A stretch of DNA of 64,000 bases from Himantopus leucocephalus (taxonomy: Eukaryota > Chordata > Aves > Charadriiformes > Recurvirostridae), in NCBI GenBank assembly GCA_003993805.1, contig RSEF01000001.1, positions 143,728,213-143,792,212 of the forward strand, read 5' to 3'. Below are positions 12,269-24,135 of the stretch, piece after piece; position 1 is the stretch's first letter; each line of letters starts with the position of its first letter. The notes below the pieces were generated by a model. The model worked only from the letters and a program-made list of their open reading frames with translations, had not been told where the DNA came from and did not search any database. The translations under genes were made by a program, and so were the position numbers.

Positions 12269-15200
12269 AGGACTGTGTTAATCTATACCTCGTGAGCTAA
12301 TCCAGTGACTTGCTTCTCCATTGCCTTTATAATTCTCATAAGTTACTGAAACCAGTATCAAGAGCATGCACACACACACACAAAGAAAAACGACAACAAA
12401 CACCAAATTCCAATATTGTAACTTTTTACATCTGCTTTTTCTGATGCAAATCACTAGCCCAAGATATTCTAAATTTTGCATATTTTATCCCATTTACAAA
12501 CAAGCCAGCCAGGAAAAGTTTACCTCTGTAAATGTTAGATAGGAAGGTATTTTCCCCTTCTTTCAAGATAGCCAAGAACAGCAGCGGTATTTGAACACAC
12601 TAAATTACAGTGTCTCAGAGCACGGAGAAGTAGTACCTCAGTGGTTTGATTTAGGGAGCTGCCTACAAATGGGAACATAGCAATGACTAGCTGAGGTATT
12701 TCTAATACATCTATTACCTTGACACAACAGCAAATATAGATGTTCCTCATTTCACAGATGGAGAAACTGAAGCAGAGAAAAACCCATTAGTGATGTGTGA
12801 TCAATGAGTCAGAGTAAAGAAAAGGAAAGGAAGGATATCAGGAAAATCTTTACCACTGAAAAGAGTTAGAGAACAAAGAGCTGTGAAAAGTTTGGCTGAA
12901 AGGCTTATAGCGATCTTAACGTGTACTTACCCATTTAAATGCACTGAAATGGCACACTTAGAACTGAAAAGTTTGGTACCTGCATTTTTAAGCGACTAGA
13001 GACAAGTGATTGTTTTCCTTGAGTCACTCATAAATTACTCTGTTTGGATGTAGGGAACAAAAAGAAGAAATAGCTCAAAACCACGCACAATTTAAGTATC
13101 TTGATATAGCATAGCATCTACAAAAACAGCTGTGCATGGTTCTCAGCTAAATTCATTGAGAATAGTCCTGATTTTTGTTCCAGTCTTTTCTGTTCCTTGC
13201 TATAACTGTCATCAGATTTTAACCCTTGGAGCTCTACATGTGCTCTAGCAGTAACGCAGATCTAAGACCTCTGTTTATACTGTTCTTGGGCACTTCAGAT
13301 AAAGCACACAAAATCAGTATCAGGTCAGAATTCCCCATCCGCAGGTATCTAGCAATATCTAGCTATCATTTTACACAGAATGTAATGAGCCATAGAAAGT
13401 CACAGTGACATATACTGCACTCAATAAGAAACAGATCAAAAGCATGAACCAGAAGGCCAAAAGTACGGAGGAAAAAAACCTGATGCCTCTTGAAGTCTTT
13501 TTTGAAATGAGGAAGATATAGGACTTATGACACAGGAGCACAGGAATATAATGAAAATATTTTTGCACATATAGAAGGTAGATTGTGGGGTTAAAAAAAA
13601 ATGGTCAGGAGAGAGACACAATCAGTAAAGCTGTATGAAAAATAGTGCCCCCCTCCTGTGAAAATTTCTAAGATTTTGCAGTTTCGCTTGCTCAATCACA
13701 ATAGTCAAAATCCCAAAAGTTTTCACAATTGAAGCATATGCAAAAAGCATGACTAGACAGAGGGGTCACACTACACCTTTTCTGTTTCAATCATTTTGAA
13801 TGTTATGATTTTAGAAGTGGCTTAATTTTCTAAGGGAAAAATTAGTTGGCAAAAATAAACTGGATTTGTTTATTTTTCAGGAGGCTAAGGATGTCAAAAT
13901 TCACATAAAAAAAGAGACTAAGTCTCCTCCATAAACAGGTTTCTTCTGAAAGAATAGATTTTTGAATGAGGAAAACAGCCACTGAAAATTCTGAAGCAGC
14001 CATAGTAGTCTAATAACCTCTTCCACACCTCAGATTCTATAGTAAGGAGCTGTTTGGAAACAGTAGAGATACCTTTTTTCCATGAGTGTTCTCTCTTTTC
14101 CCTTTTAACCACAGCATATGTATTGTATAGTAGGTGGCGTGAAAGCATTCGTGGACATTCATGCACACAAAGGAGAGGAAAGAAGAGGTGGAGCACGCTC
14201 TTTTTTTTCCTTCCAAATTTGTCATTAATGAAATAACATCTAATAAAAAGCCATTGTAACTCCGATGATAAACAGCTACAACTCAGATTGCTATAGACTA
14301 GTGATTGTGGTGACAAGAAAAGCTGTAACCAAAGTGTAACGTCAAAGCGTCTACTGGCACCATCTAGTACTTGAGAAACACAGACCCTTTAACTGCCAGT
14401 TATCTCTATCCTTGCTATTTTCAACATGTGAGCCATGATTCCCTGGCATTACCCTACCACTTGAATATATTCCATGCATGGATAACAGTCTTGTAAAACA
14501 ATTCCATCAGCATCATGATGTCTTTGTTCTAGTGTACCCAGAATAAATAGTGTTTAGAAGAAAACATTGGACTACTCATTAAACATCTCTCAATCTATCT
14601 CATGCTGTAATAATGCAATTCCTACAACAAAAACATATTTATCTTAATTGAAAGTGTGCATCAGTGAGGAGCAGAAAGTAGCTGAAATGCAATTTGCAAT
14701 AAAAGAATCAAAGTAGTTAATCAGGGTATACATCAACCCTTTAGTGGAATTAATAAAAAACATACAGAGCAATGTAATAACAAATTTGTAGGTTGGTGCA
14801 TATAACTCCTTGCTAAATTTTAAATCTGTACAAGAAGGATGGGGAACTGTAATCAAAATTGTATTAGCAATTCAAACTCCAGTTACAAACTATAGCCCAG
14901 CTGTCTACAAGAGGCAGGAAGGATTTCAATTTGCATTGGCTGGTTTTATGCAGAGGATAGGATAGAATAGAATGAAGGGATCATCAGAAATGGTCAACAA
15001 TTTAACAGAGTGGTTATTGTGATCCTTATGAGCAGCAGGCAATCTGAGAATGTAGTAGCAAGACGGCAATTCAAAAGCCAGCAGGGTAGGGAATAAATTA
15101 CTCAGGATGACAGAAATGGAATAAAACTTCTCGTCTATAGCTTGCCTATTTATGGTCTAAAGCTAAATTGGTGATTCATTTAACTTGTAACTTCCTTTAG

Positions 15201-18200
15201 CATTTCTAACCCAAGCATTTAGGGACAAGGACTAATAAAATATTACTCTGTGGGATCATATGACAATTGTTCTAGCCCAGAGCCCTTCAACTGTAGTGCA
15301 CAATGTAACGAGCATTTACTGAAGGCAGCCCGCAGATCTACCTGTTCTGCACAACATGTCACGAGCTGAAGGCAGTAGCAGAAGATCAAAAGTCAGCTGC
15401 AGCACGTCACAAGAAGGAAAGAGGTAAGCACTTACAGCTGAAATTCTCAGGTTGCCTGAGGATGTAAGTAACACCCTCCTGTTACCCAGGAACGCATAAA
15501 CCATATTCAACAATCCCTGACCTTCTGACCTGAGGAAAACTTCCTCCTGCCTTCACATCTAGTGATTAATTTAATCCTGACTCTGTAAATGCAGTACGTC
15601 AACCAGACACTTCCCAACATCCTGTCTTGTAACCACATCAGAAAGCTGAGTTACGTTTCCAGGGAAAAGGAGGGGAACCGTCTCTGTGCCCTGTCAGCAG
15701 TGCCCTGATGTACTGGATCGCTGCGGTACAAGTGGAATGCAAACAAGCAGCAACGCCGCGTCCTCCCAGAACATCTGAAAAATGCACTTCACCTGCTGCA
15801 TCCTATAATTGCGTTAGCCTTTTTTGCAGCTACCTCATACTGGTGACTCAGCGCTATTGTATGCTCAGGCAAGACATTCAGGCGTCTTTTTGCCACCTCT
15901 CACAGTTAGTCTTCAGTTTACTTCAGAAGTTGCCATTCTAAGTCCCTGAGAGCGCGGCTTTGAACATCGCACTATCCCATTCCTATCCCTCTTCATAACA
16001 TTATGCTGTCTGTGTTTTATTATTCTGGGGGAGAAGGGCATCTGTTTCTTTCTCACTGCTGATGGAGCCATCCTTTGACTGGCAAGAGCAATCAGCTTCA
16101 GTCTCTGCAACATTCACAAGTACAGACCTGACCCTCACTGCAGAGGTGCTGGGGGATATTGTGTCCCCCAGCACTTCCACTCATTCAAACCAATAGCTCC
16201 CTGCACACAACAAACAGCAGTAACCAGAGAGAAACCACAGGAAAATTAAAAGAAATGAGAAACAATATGTTTATAGCAGCAGTGGGATTAGTTATTTTTT
16301 CTTAAGATTATTACTTTCTGCCTATTCCTCATTAAATTTCCCGAAGCTAAAAAGGCAGCGCATTTCAGCCATGCGTGGAGGGGTTAAAATCAGACAAAAT
16401 GTAGTAATTTTCTTTCACAGCATGGTGCATTGCCATCTTGTGGCTGTTTTACCTATGCTGTGCTGAAAATGTGAATAAAATAGGTGCACTTTTCTTGTTT
16501 TTGTCTTTTGTAAGTGTAACTATTTAAGAAATGTGAGAGAGGTCGATCACAAGTGGATGATGTTTATCTGAGCTTTTCTGAAGCTTCACTCTGACTTAGT
16601 ACCATTCCATCAAACTATTTCTCCTTTATGTGTGTAGGCTGTTTTTCTGAACTGTAACCTGTATATTGATTGCTTCACTGTTGTCACTCTTTCTTATTTT
16701 TTTCTTTTATGTTTAGTGAAATGCAGCTCTGTGACATTTTTTTCTTACATCATCTTATTTTTAATGTATTTCACATTTGATTCTGAAAAGAAAAACTCCT
16801 CTAACCAGAATCTGTGAAATAGTTGAAGTAAATTTAGCAGGAACTTTGATGTGAGCAAGGAATAAAATAATTAGCTAAAAAAGCACCAAGAAAATGTGAA
16901 GATAAAAGCAGAGGTTTTTTAGCTATGTATTTATATGTCCTGCTCAGTAGAACAATTTTTTTCTTATGTGTACCTCCAGAGTACACACACATAGTAAATG
17001 TCTGTTCAGAAAATTAATTACAGTGATGTGTTCTTTGGATTATCATTGATGCCACTTAGTGTCCTACAGTATCATACATACAGAATTAAATTTATTTCAG
17101 ATCACCTTAATTCAGGAAGGGATCTCTACTCGGTAATATATATGAGCTCAAGACATGTTTTCCTGAGCAGGAGTAGACTTGGGCTGGCACTTTAATGCTT
17201 TCCTGGATTAATGCCTATAAAGAGATCTGTGTTGATTATGAAACTGTTCTACTTTGGTGACAGTGAGAAGAATAAATCACAAAGTGACTCTTAGCGATTT
17301 CATCATTGCTTTGATCTTGTTCTCTTTCATGAAGATGTAAATCAGATATAACAAAATCAAGAGAAAAATCAGTGGAAGCAAATGAAGTTACAGTGGTAGG
17401 AGATAAACATAAAAACAAGAAAATCACTCTCAGTTACCACCTAACAATCACCCTCGGAAAATCTTCTGGATTTTGAAGCCTTTCACACTCATTCTTATGT
17501 TGCCTGGATTTGAATGTTCAATATTTAAGAAAGCTGAAGTTTCTTCAGTCTGAAGAAAGTTGTTGCTGTTGCCCATGGCAGACATTGGCAATAGGATATA
17601 GTCTGTTATGTTGTGCTCAGATTATAAGGGAACAGAAACAAGCCTTTGGGCTACTGGTTATTCCTTAGTCCATAAAAATGAATGGAGGAATTTACCTGAT
17701 CAAACATTATCCCATTCACCCTTGCCAGTGAGGGAATAAGGACTAGGACTGAAAAAAACCCCAGGCTTTTCTGACCTTGCCCACTGCTAAATGAAGGCTG
17801 TTTTCAGCTTGTTTGTGACACTCTCACCTGACCTGCTGCTTCTGAAGCTGGCTGAAGCCGCTTCCCGGCAAGACAGTTGTGTACAATTGCGTACCCTCAG
17901 TGGTTGTGTGGGATTTCTGGAAAAAAACTTGGCAACTCTCCCTTTTCTGTAGTCAGCTCCATGGTTGTGGTCAACCGTGTTACTCCTTCCCTAGCAGGGA
18001 CAAGAAGGCCCGATGTTCACAGACTTCCAGATGGGAAAGATGAACAGTCTGTGTCGCATAACATGACCCTGGCCTCAACTACTGTTTCTCGTTGCTAACC
18101 ATTGATACCAGTACGTACTTCCTAGAGCAGCTCTTCAGCAGTCTCACAGCTGCAGCACACACAAAGCTCACGCTAAGCAAAAAATCATACAGAAAAACAC

Positions 18201-20160
18201 TGCTGATCTTCACAGGAAGCAGAGATGAATCACTTCCTTTTTATAGTCCTCTGTCCCCCATTTTGCTTTTATGTGAGATTGGAGTAGAGAAATAATCACA
18301 ACTTACATTTGCTGGGAAGTAGAGAAACACCGTGGAACAGATTTCCAGCTATGGTTTCTCTTTCAGCTGTGTTGCTTATAGCAGTTTAAACAATCCCAGA
18401 CCTTCTTCCTTAATCCCCCTCCTCCATCTCTGTTGTGCAAATGCAAGTGTTTGTGCCCCGAACTCTAACAGACAACCAATCTGTCTGAAAAATAACCTGG
18501 CAAAAGGAAGTGGCTATTTTCAGTTGTACCAGGTCCCTGATGCACTTCACTGCTCACCTACATGAGCAGTAGAAGAGAGAGAAGAGGTAACGCTGGAGCA
18601 AGCAGCCATGGGAAGAGTGAGTGGGTAGCAGGCAGAACCTGTTTTCTTTCATGCAGGAGTACCTGAAATGTACATCAATTTCAGCTATAGAGTCCTTCTT
18701 CCATTTTCAGAAAGTATTAAGCCTTCAGAAAGCTTCTTGGATAGCTCAGGCCAATTAGGACCATGTTTGTAGTGCAAGTTGGGCAATACAGAGAGATTTA
18801 CACAAATAGGAATTTCAAAAGTGCCTTGGTACTTGTCCCCAATGGATTTGAACATCTGTTCTGAAGTGTAACTGTACTTGTGTAACAGTTCCCAGGATAC
18901 TAACTCGACTGCCTGAATAGAGCGAATCCAGGTCCTTCTGTGCTGAAAGCACAAGTCCCACAGGATTGCCAGCTTTCCCTAGATAAGCAATTAATTCAGC
19001 AGGTAGCAGTAGCAGACACTTATGTGCCCACACAGGGGGCTGTGTTATACATAGCCAACCACTAAATTCACTCTCAGCACTTTAGATGATGAGAAGGGGA
19101 GATGACGCAGTTTGCTGGACTGAACGAACTACCCTGTATTCCAGCTGCTTCTGTGATTGCTGGTGTCAAGAAAACATGCGGCAGAAGGTGGCCCTGAAAT
19201 CCTACCTTCACTTAGGTTTTGATAGTCTGCAAATAGAAAGGCCCTGATTTAGGCATGAAGAAGACACAGCAGTCTCAAAAATGGGGAGTCGAACTATGCT
19301 TCATATTTTTTTCAGCTATGCTGTGACATCCAAACCAATTGGCAAGATGGATCAGCCATTAAAGTTGAATAGAGTGTGGCTGAGAGCCTGCAGTCACGTT
19401 CAGTTTAGCTAAGAGTTGTATTGGGAACCATTATGTATTTAAGGTTCTAGTACAAGATGATGGTGCTTGGCATTTCCTAGAAGCTGATAGCCACAGGTAG
19501 TGGCAGAGGACCTGGCTATAATACAGCAGTTGTGTCATTGCTGCCATTCTTAATATGGGTTGACTGCAAGTGGCCAGAGGTTTGTTCTTGTTCCAGTTTC
19601 TGCATTTCTGCTTTATAAGTAGCGCAAACACTCTTCCCTAGATAACTGCGGGTGGGATGTCCCCTGGATTTCTCCAGGAGCTGCAGGAAGCCCAAATAAA
19701 AGTGTCTTGGGACGTGTAGGAATTGACATCAATGACAGAAGGTAGTATTCAAAGGAAAATGTGAATTTGAAGTACATTTCCTTTAAAGACAACTTGTTAG
19801 ATAGATATGTCTTCATCTGGAGTTACTGATTTCTGTCCAGAGAGTCAAACATTACATACTATGTCTGGAAAATATGAATGCATTTTTTGATAAATGAAAC
19901 CCTTGAGCATTGTTTTTGTTGTCGGTGGTGGGGTTTTTTTTACTTGAAGCCATATTAAAGGAAAAGAGGGTATTGATTGGATCTGGCAGGTGGTAAAGCA
20001 ATTTATCCAGGCTGCAATTTCTTCAAGTCCAGCCAGTTTCAGCTTTCCTATTTTAAAAGCGTTAACCATTTGCTCTGTGCCTGGCACTCAGGGAGAGACA
20101 ACCATGGAACGCAATGAAATTACTTTACTTCTTGGGAGGCAGGTGGAAGGAGACAAGGGT
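12269..20160. other. Noncoding AT-rich stretch
   Basis: No exon, RNA gene or dispersed repeat recognised in nearly 8 kb. Minor items are a (CA)7 run near 12369-12382, short homopurine runs near 12815, and scattered TTTT/AAAA tracts. Open frames up to 132 codons (13918-14316, minus) have random-looking composition and no domain. Confidence 0.55.
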
Positions 20161-20190
20161 TTTAGTAATGACTTCAAAGTCATTACTAAA
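20161..20190. repeat. Perfect short palindrome (14-bp arms, 2-nt loop)
   Basis: The left arm 'tttagtaatgactt' at 20161-20174 is followed by the loop 'ca' and an exact reverse complement at 20177-20190. Bases just outside do not pair. It could extrude as a cruciform or form an RNA hairpin if transcribed. It is too short for a microRNA precursor, and no transposon ends or target-site duplications flank it. Confidence 0.9.
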
Positions 20191-22749
20191 TCCTCTCTGA
20201 TGCATATATGAAGTTAAGCACCCCAGAAAATGCTGTACATGTCCTCTGTAGAAGACAGTGTTGAAAGTGTCTCTAGAAGATTATTCGCATTGAAGTCACA
20301 CCTGAACAACATGTAAGCTACATGGATTGGGAGACGAAATATGTAAGGAAAATAGGAGAAAAATCACCTAAATATATAAGACCCTTAATTCAAAATCATT
20401 CTTGAATGGTAACGCTACTGGAAAACAAGGAGGGGGATCATAGATTGCAATCTCTAGGTTTTCATTAAAACCAAACTAGAGATCATGGAAAACATTCTTT
20501 TGGAATCAGTATTAACAGAGACTATCTGTGTTAGCAGTATTGTTAAAACCTTAAAGGTGAAAATAATGTAGAATTATGGACATTTGTAACATTGTACTTA
20601 TATATACCACTTTGTAGAAACACAGAAACTGATTTTACGTGCATCAACCTGAGTATCTGAAGCACCCGTGCAGTGATGGCACTGAATTCAGTGGGGGTTT
20701 CTGAGCTTACTGAAATGTTGGTCCAGCCATGACAAGAAGAAAATCCTAAAAGCAGCAGGAGATTTTATATATAAAGGTTGTTGAATCATGAAGAGCAGAA
20801 GACAGACGTCAAAGTGTTTGGGGGTTTGCTCTGGAGTTTTGGGCTTAGATCAGAACGTAGGTGACACAACAGAAATTTGCTTTCTCAAGATCAAGTCTGG
20901 CAAGACAACTGTAAAACTCTGTGTTGCTTCTAATGAAGTTCTCTGGTATCCCTGAGGAAAAGTTCTTATTTTCTCAACATTTCCTTGACATGTACTATGT
21001 GGTGCTAAGGCTATACCGATAAAATGGTTGCATAAGAGATGCAGATTTGCTTATGGTACACTGGAAGGCAAGAACTGACAACATGCTAATCCCCACAAAG
21101 ATTTTGCACCCAAATGTTGATGTGTGTCACTTCCATTCACTTTATATTCCGTGTTCTTCAGCCCACCAGTCCTGCCTAGATGATGGATGGGACTCGGTTC
21201 CTGCTCTGCTGATGCGTGTGATGTCTGTAGTTGCAGTGTAGAAGTAAGACTCCATAAGTACCTGTCACTTTTCTTAGGTTAGGGTTGCAAAATGAAAGGT
21301 GTGACCTTACCACTGAACTAGACAAAACTACCATGTTACATGGCCTTGATTGCCGTTCACTGTGAGCAGAACTCAGTTAATCCACCAAAAATGAAACTGC
21401 AAAATAAAAGGGTAACTTTAAAGTATTTGTCTGCTTCTTGAAATGACACTTACTGCTGCTGCAATTCCATGTTTATCACATCCCACAGGCTGCCAAGCCA
21501 AATCTGCCCTACTTTGAAATAAATTATAAATTCAAATTGTTTTAATCAAGTCCTGAAAACCTCACCAGCAATCTAAAAGTCCAGGTGGCTGGCTGCATCA
21601 TCAGGAAGAGAGGTTTTGAAAGGTTTGGAATAGGAATCGAGTGAACAGGGACATAGGCACTAGATAATGCAGCAGGACATCCATCCTTCCTCTGCCGAAT
21701 GTCAACAGAGAGAGGAAGGGATGGGAAGGAAAGCAAGTTGTTGTGAAAGGGTGGTAATCACTGGAGACTGCAGATGGGATTCTGAACAGATAAATGGATT
21801 TTGATTAAGTATCAGGATGCCTTTTTTTCTTTTCTTTTTTCATCCTACTTTTCAGCATAAAATGACCCTTTGGGTCCAATCCCAAAACCTACTGAGGACT
21901 GCCATCAATTCAGTAGACTCAGTATGACACTTTTTAAATTACTTTATTCCCTTCAGAATAACGCAGCCAGTAAGAACACTTTTTGACACCTTGGTAATGT
22001 CATGACTATTACTAGTCACACTCAAATGCAACTGCCTGAAACCGTATGTCCATTTTGTTTTAGCAAAACAAATTGATTTCCTGAATGCAGGAAGAGGAGC
22101 TTAAGGCTTAGTTCCAACTCTGCATGCTAATACCAGGCAAAGAAAAATCCATGGCTGGATAGATGAAAATGTAAACAAAAGAAGAATTAAGATGTTTTAA
22201 TTAATCACATCGTTAAGCTGTCCTAATTGTATCATTAAGATGTAAACAACATTTGTGGAATAAGCAGCTCGGGACACAGCCGGATCTGCTGCCTTTCCAT
22301 TGTGTCCCTCCACAATTAGGGAGAAAAGTTACAGTTACGACTTAAGTCCCCTCAAGCTACCATGGATCCACATCCTGGTTATCCTATTAAAAACCTGCAT
22401 TGCTGTCCTCAGATTTCTAGCAATTCTTACATTAGCTTTTAACAGACCAAACCTCTAGGAAAGGAGAAAGTCTGAGTCTGCTATATTTACTTCAGCCTTT
22501 AAATGTCCAGAGCTACACATACTGACTGTGGGAGGGGAAAGAGAGGAAAGTCCATCTTGCATTTCTTGGGAAGCAGTCCTCCAGTTGCTTTGCATGACAG
22601 CACCAGCAGTCCATGTTGCTCAGAGCTCTTGTTGGTCAAAGTACAGCCCATTTCAAACAGGTCCACTGTTTTTGATATGATGCTTAAGCAGGGCCACCTT
22701 ACCCAGAACATACCTCAACTAAACCAAAGATCTCTTCTTTCACAATAAT
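20191..22749. other. Noncoding AT-rich stretch
   Basis: No gene or repeat family recognised. Open frames are all under 85 codons. A pyrimidine-rich run 'ttttttcttttcttttttc' occurs near 21821-21841. Confidence 0.55.
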
Positions 22750-22976
22750 GCTGAACTAAAAAGAAGAATAAATTACACCCGTTGTCTCAAATCTAACAGG
22801 TTTTCCTAGGACAGAAATTTACGTTACTATATCTTGGTGACCTCTCAGGGGAGGCATCTGCCATCCANGCTGAACTAAAAATTACACCCATTGCCTCAAA
22901 TCTAACAGGTTTTCCTAGGACAGAAATTTACATTACTATATCTTGGTGACCTCTCAGGGGAGGCATCTGCCATCCA
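22750..22976. repeat. Near-identical 0.11-kb direct duplication around a single N
   Basis: Copy 1 (22750-22867) and copy 2 (22869-22976) are the same sequence apart from about three base changes and one indel of about 10 bases ('aagaagaata'-like insert in copy 1). They are separated only by an N at 22868. This is better explained as two overlapping contig or haplotype ends left unmerged than as a biological tandem repeat. Confidence 0.9.
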
Positions 22977-23404
22977 TTATGCCAGGCTTCTGTCCAAGGG
23001 TGTCAATGGTGGTGCCCTACTCAGCTCAGACTTCTTCTTCCATGGTGTAGACCTCCTCCAAGGTGTTTCTTTCTGGCTGCTTCTCAGACTCTTTTCACAC
23101 CTATGAACACATGAACTGCCACACTGCATCAGGTTAAATGTCAGTTTAGCCCAGAACATGGACTCAACAGCACTCATTAGCCAGTATTTCAGGAAAGCGT
23201 GTAAGAAACAGAAGTATACCATGGTATAACAGAATTGTGCAGTGATAAAATAAATGCTGTTTTCCTGCAGGTAGCTGTTCAGGACCTGATTATTTAGGAG
23301 TTTGTACTGGACCACAATGTTTAATACACATAGCTGGATAAATTTGATTTCATCTAATATCTATTTTTTTATCCTTCTTTTGCAAGGAGTGCTATGATTT
23401 CGTT
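22977..23404. other. Noncoding stretch beside the old CR1
   Basis: No gene recognised. A 112-codon minus-strand frame spans 22977-23315 but has no recognisable motif. The 3' UTR of the adjacent ancient CR1 might extend into this stretch, but I cannot align it by eye. Confidence 0.45.
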
Positions 23405-24135
23405 TTGAATAGGGTGAAAAAGTGCTTCCTTTTGTTTGTTTTGGGGTTGTTTATTTTTATTTAAACCACTGTTGATGATCTCATTGGATGTCCCTTCAAC
23501 CTCAAGGATAAAAAATTGCATGTAATCACCTTCTCTAAACCATTTATAGTTTTATAGGCTTTTATCGTATTACCTTGTCATCCATCTCTTCTCTAGACTG
23601 GAGAGCTGAAGTCTGTCTTGCTGTTCTGTTTCTTTGATCACCTTGCAGCACTTCTCTATCTCATCTCTAGCTTTCTTATACCTGCCTTGAGGCTACTGGG
23701 GAAGAAATGTACACTCATTCAAGCTGTGGGAGTACTGTGAATTTATGCAGTGACATAAGAACATTTTCTGGCTTTACTCCATCCCATTCTTAATAATTCC
23801 TAATGTTTCATATATTCTTTTGACCTCCCTGAGCACTGGGCTGACGTTTCCAGAAATCTATCCACAGTCACTCCAAAATGTATTTCCTGAATGGCAATAG
23901 CTAATTTAGAGCCTGTTAGTATGTATGAATAGTTTGAGTTATTTTTATTCCATTTGCATTACTTCGCACTTATGAGCATTAGTTTTCATTTGTCATTTTA
24001 TTATCCAGTTACTCAGTATTATGAGATTCTGCTACAGCTCTTTGCAGTCAGCTTCAGATTAAACTGTTCTGAATGCTATCAGATGCAATCATCTCAATGC
24101 AGTATTTATCCCCCTTACTAGCTTTTTCCATCTTC
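23405..24135 (-). mobile_element. Ancient, highly diverged CR1-superfamily LINE copy
   Basis: Read on the minus strand, blocks appear in the same order and spacing as the ORF2 C-terminus to 3' UTR region of the old CR1 families abundant in turtles and crocodilians. On the plus strand these are 'aagtgcttccttttgtttg' (23420 on), 'atagttttataggctttta' (23547 on), the paragraph about 'gtgggagtactgtgaattta', 'ttaataattcctaatgttt', 'atctatccacagtcactcc', and 'catttgcattacttcgcact' leading to 'gagattctgctacagctctt'. The similarity is scattered with many substitutions and indels, far more than in the other CR1 copies here, so the insertion is old. No frame survives. The exact ends are uncertain. Confidence 0.75.

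Noticed and set aside
14125..14145. CTCF-like 'agtaggtggcgtg' site
   Set aside because: Only the core resembles the motif. Too weak to report as a feature.
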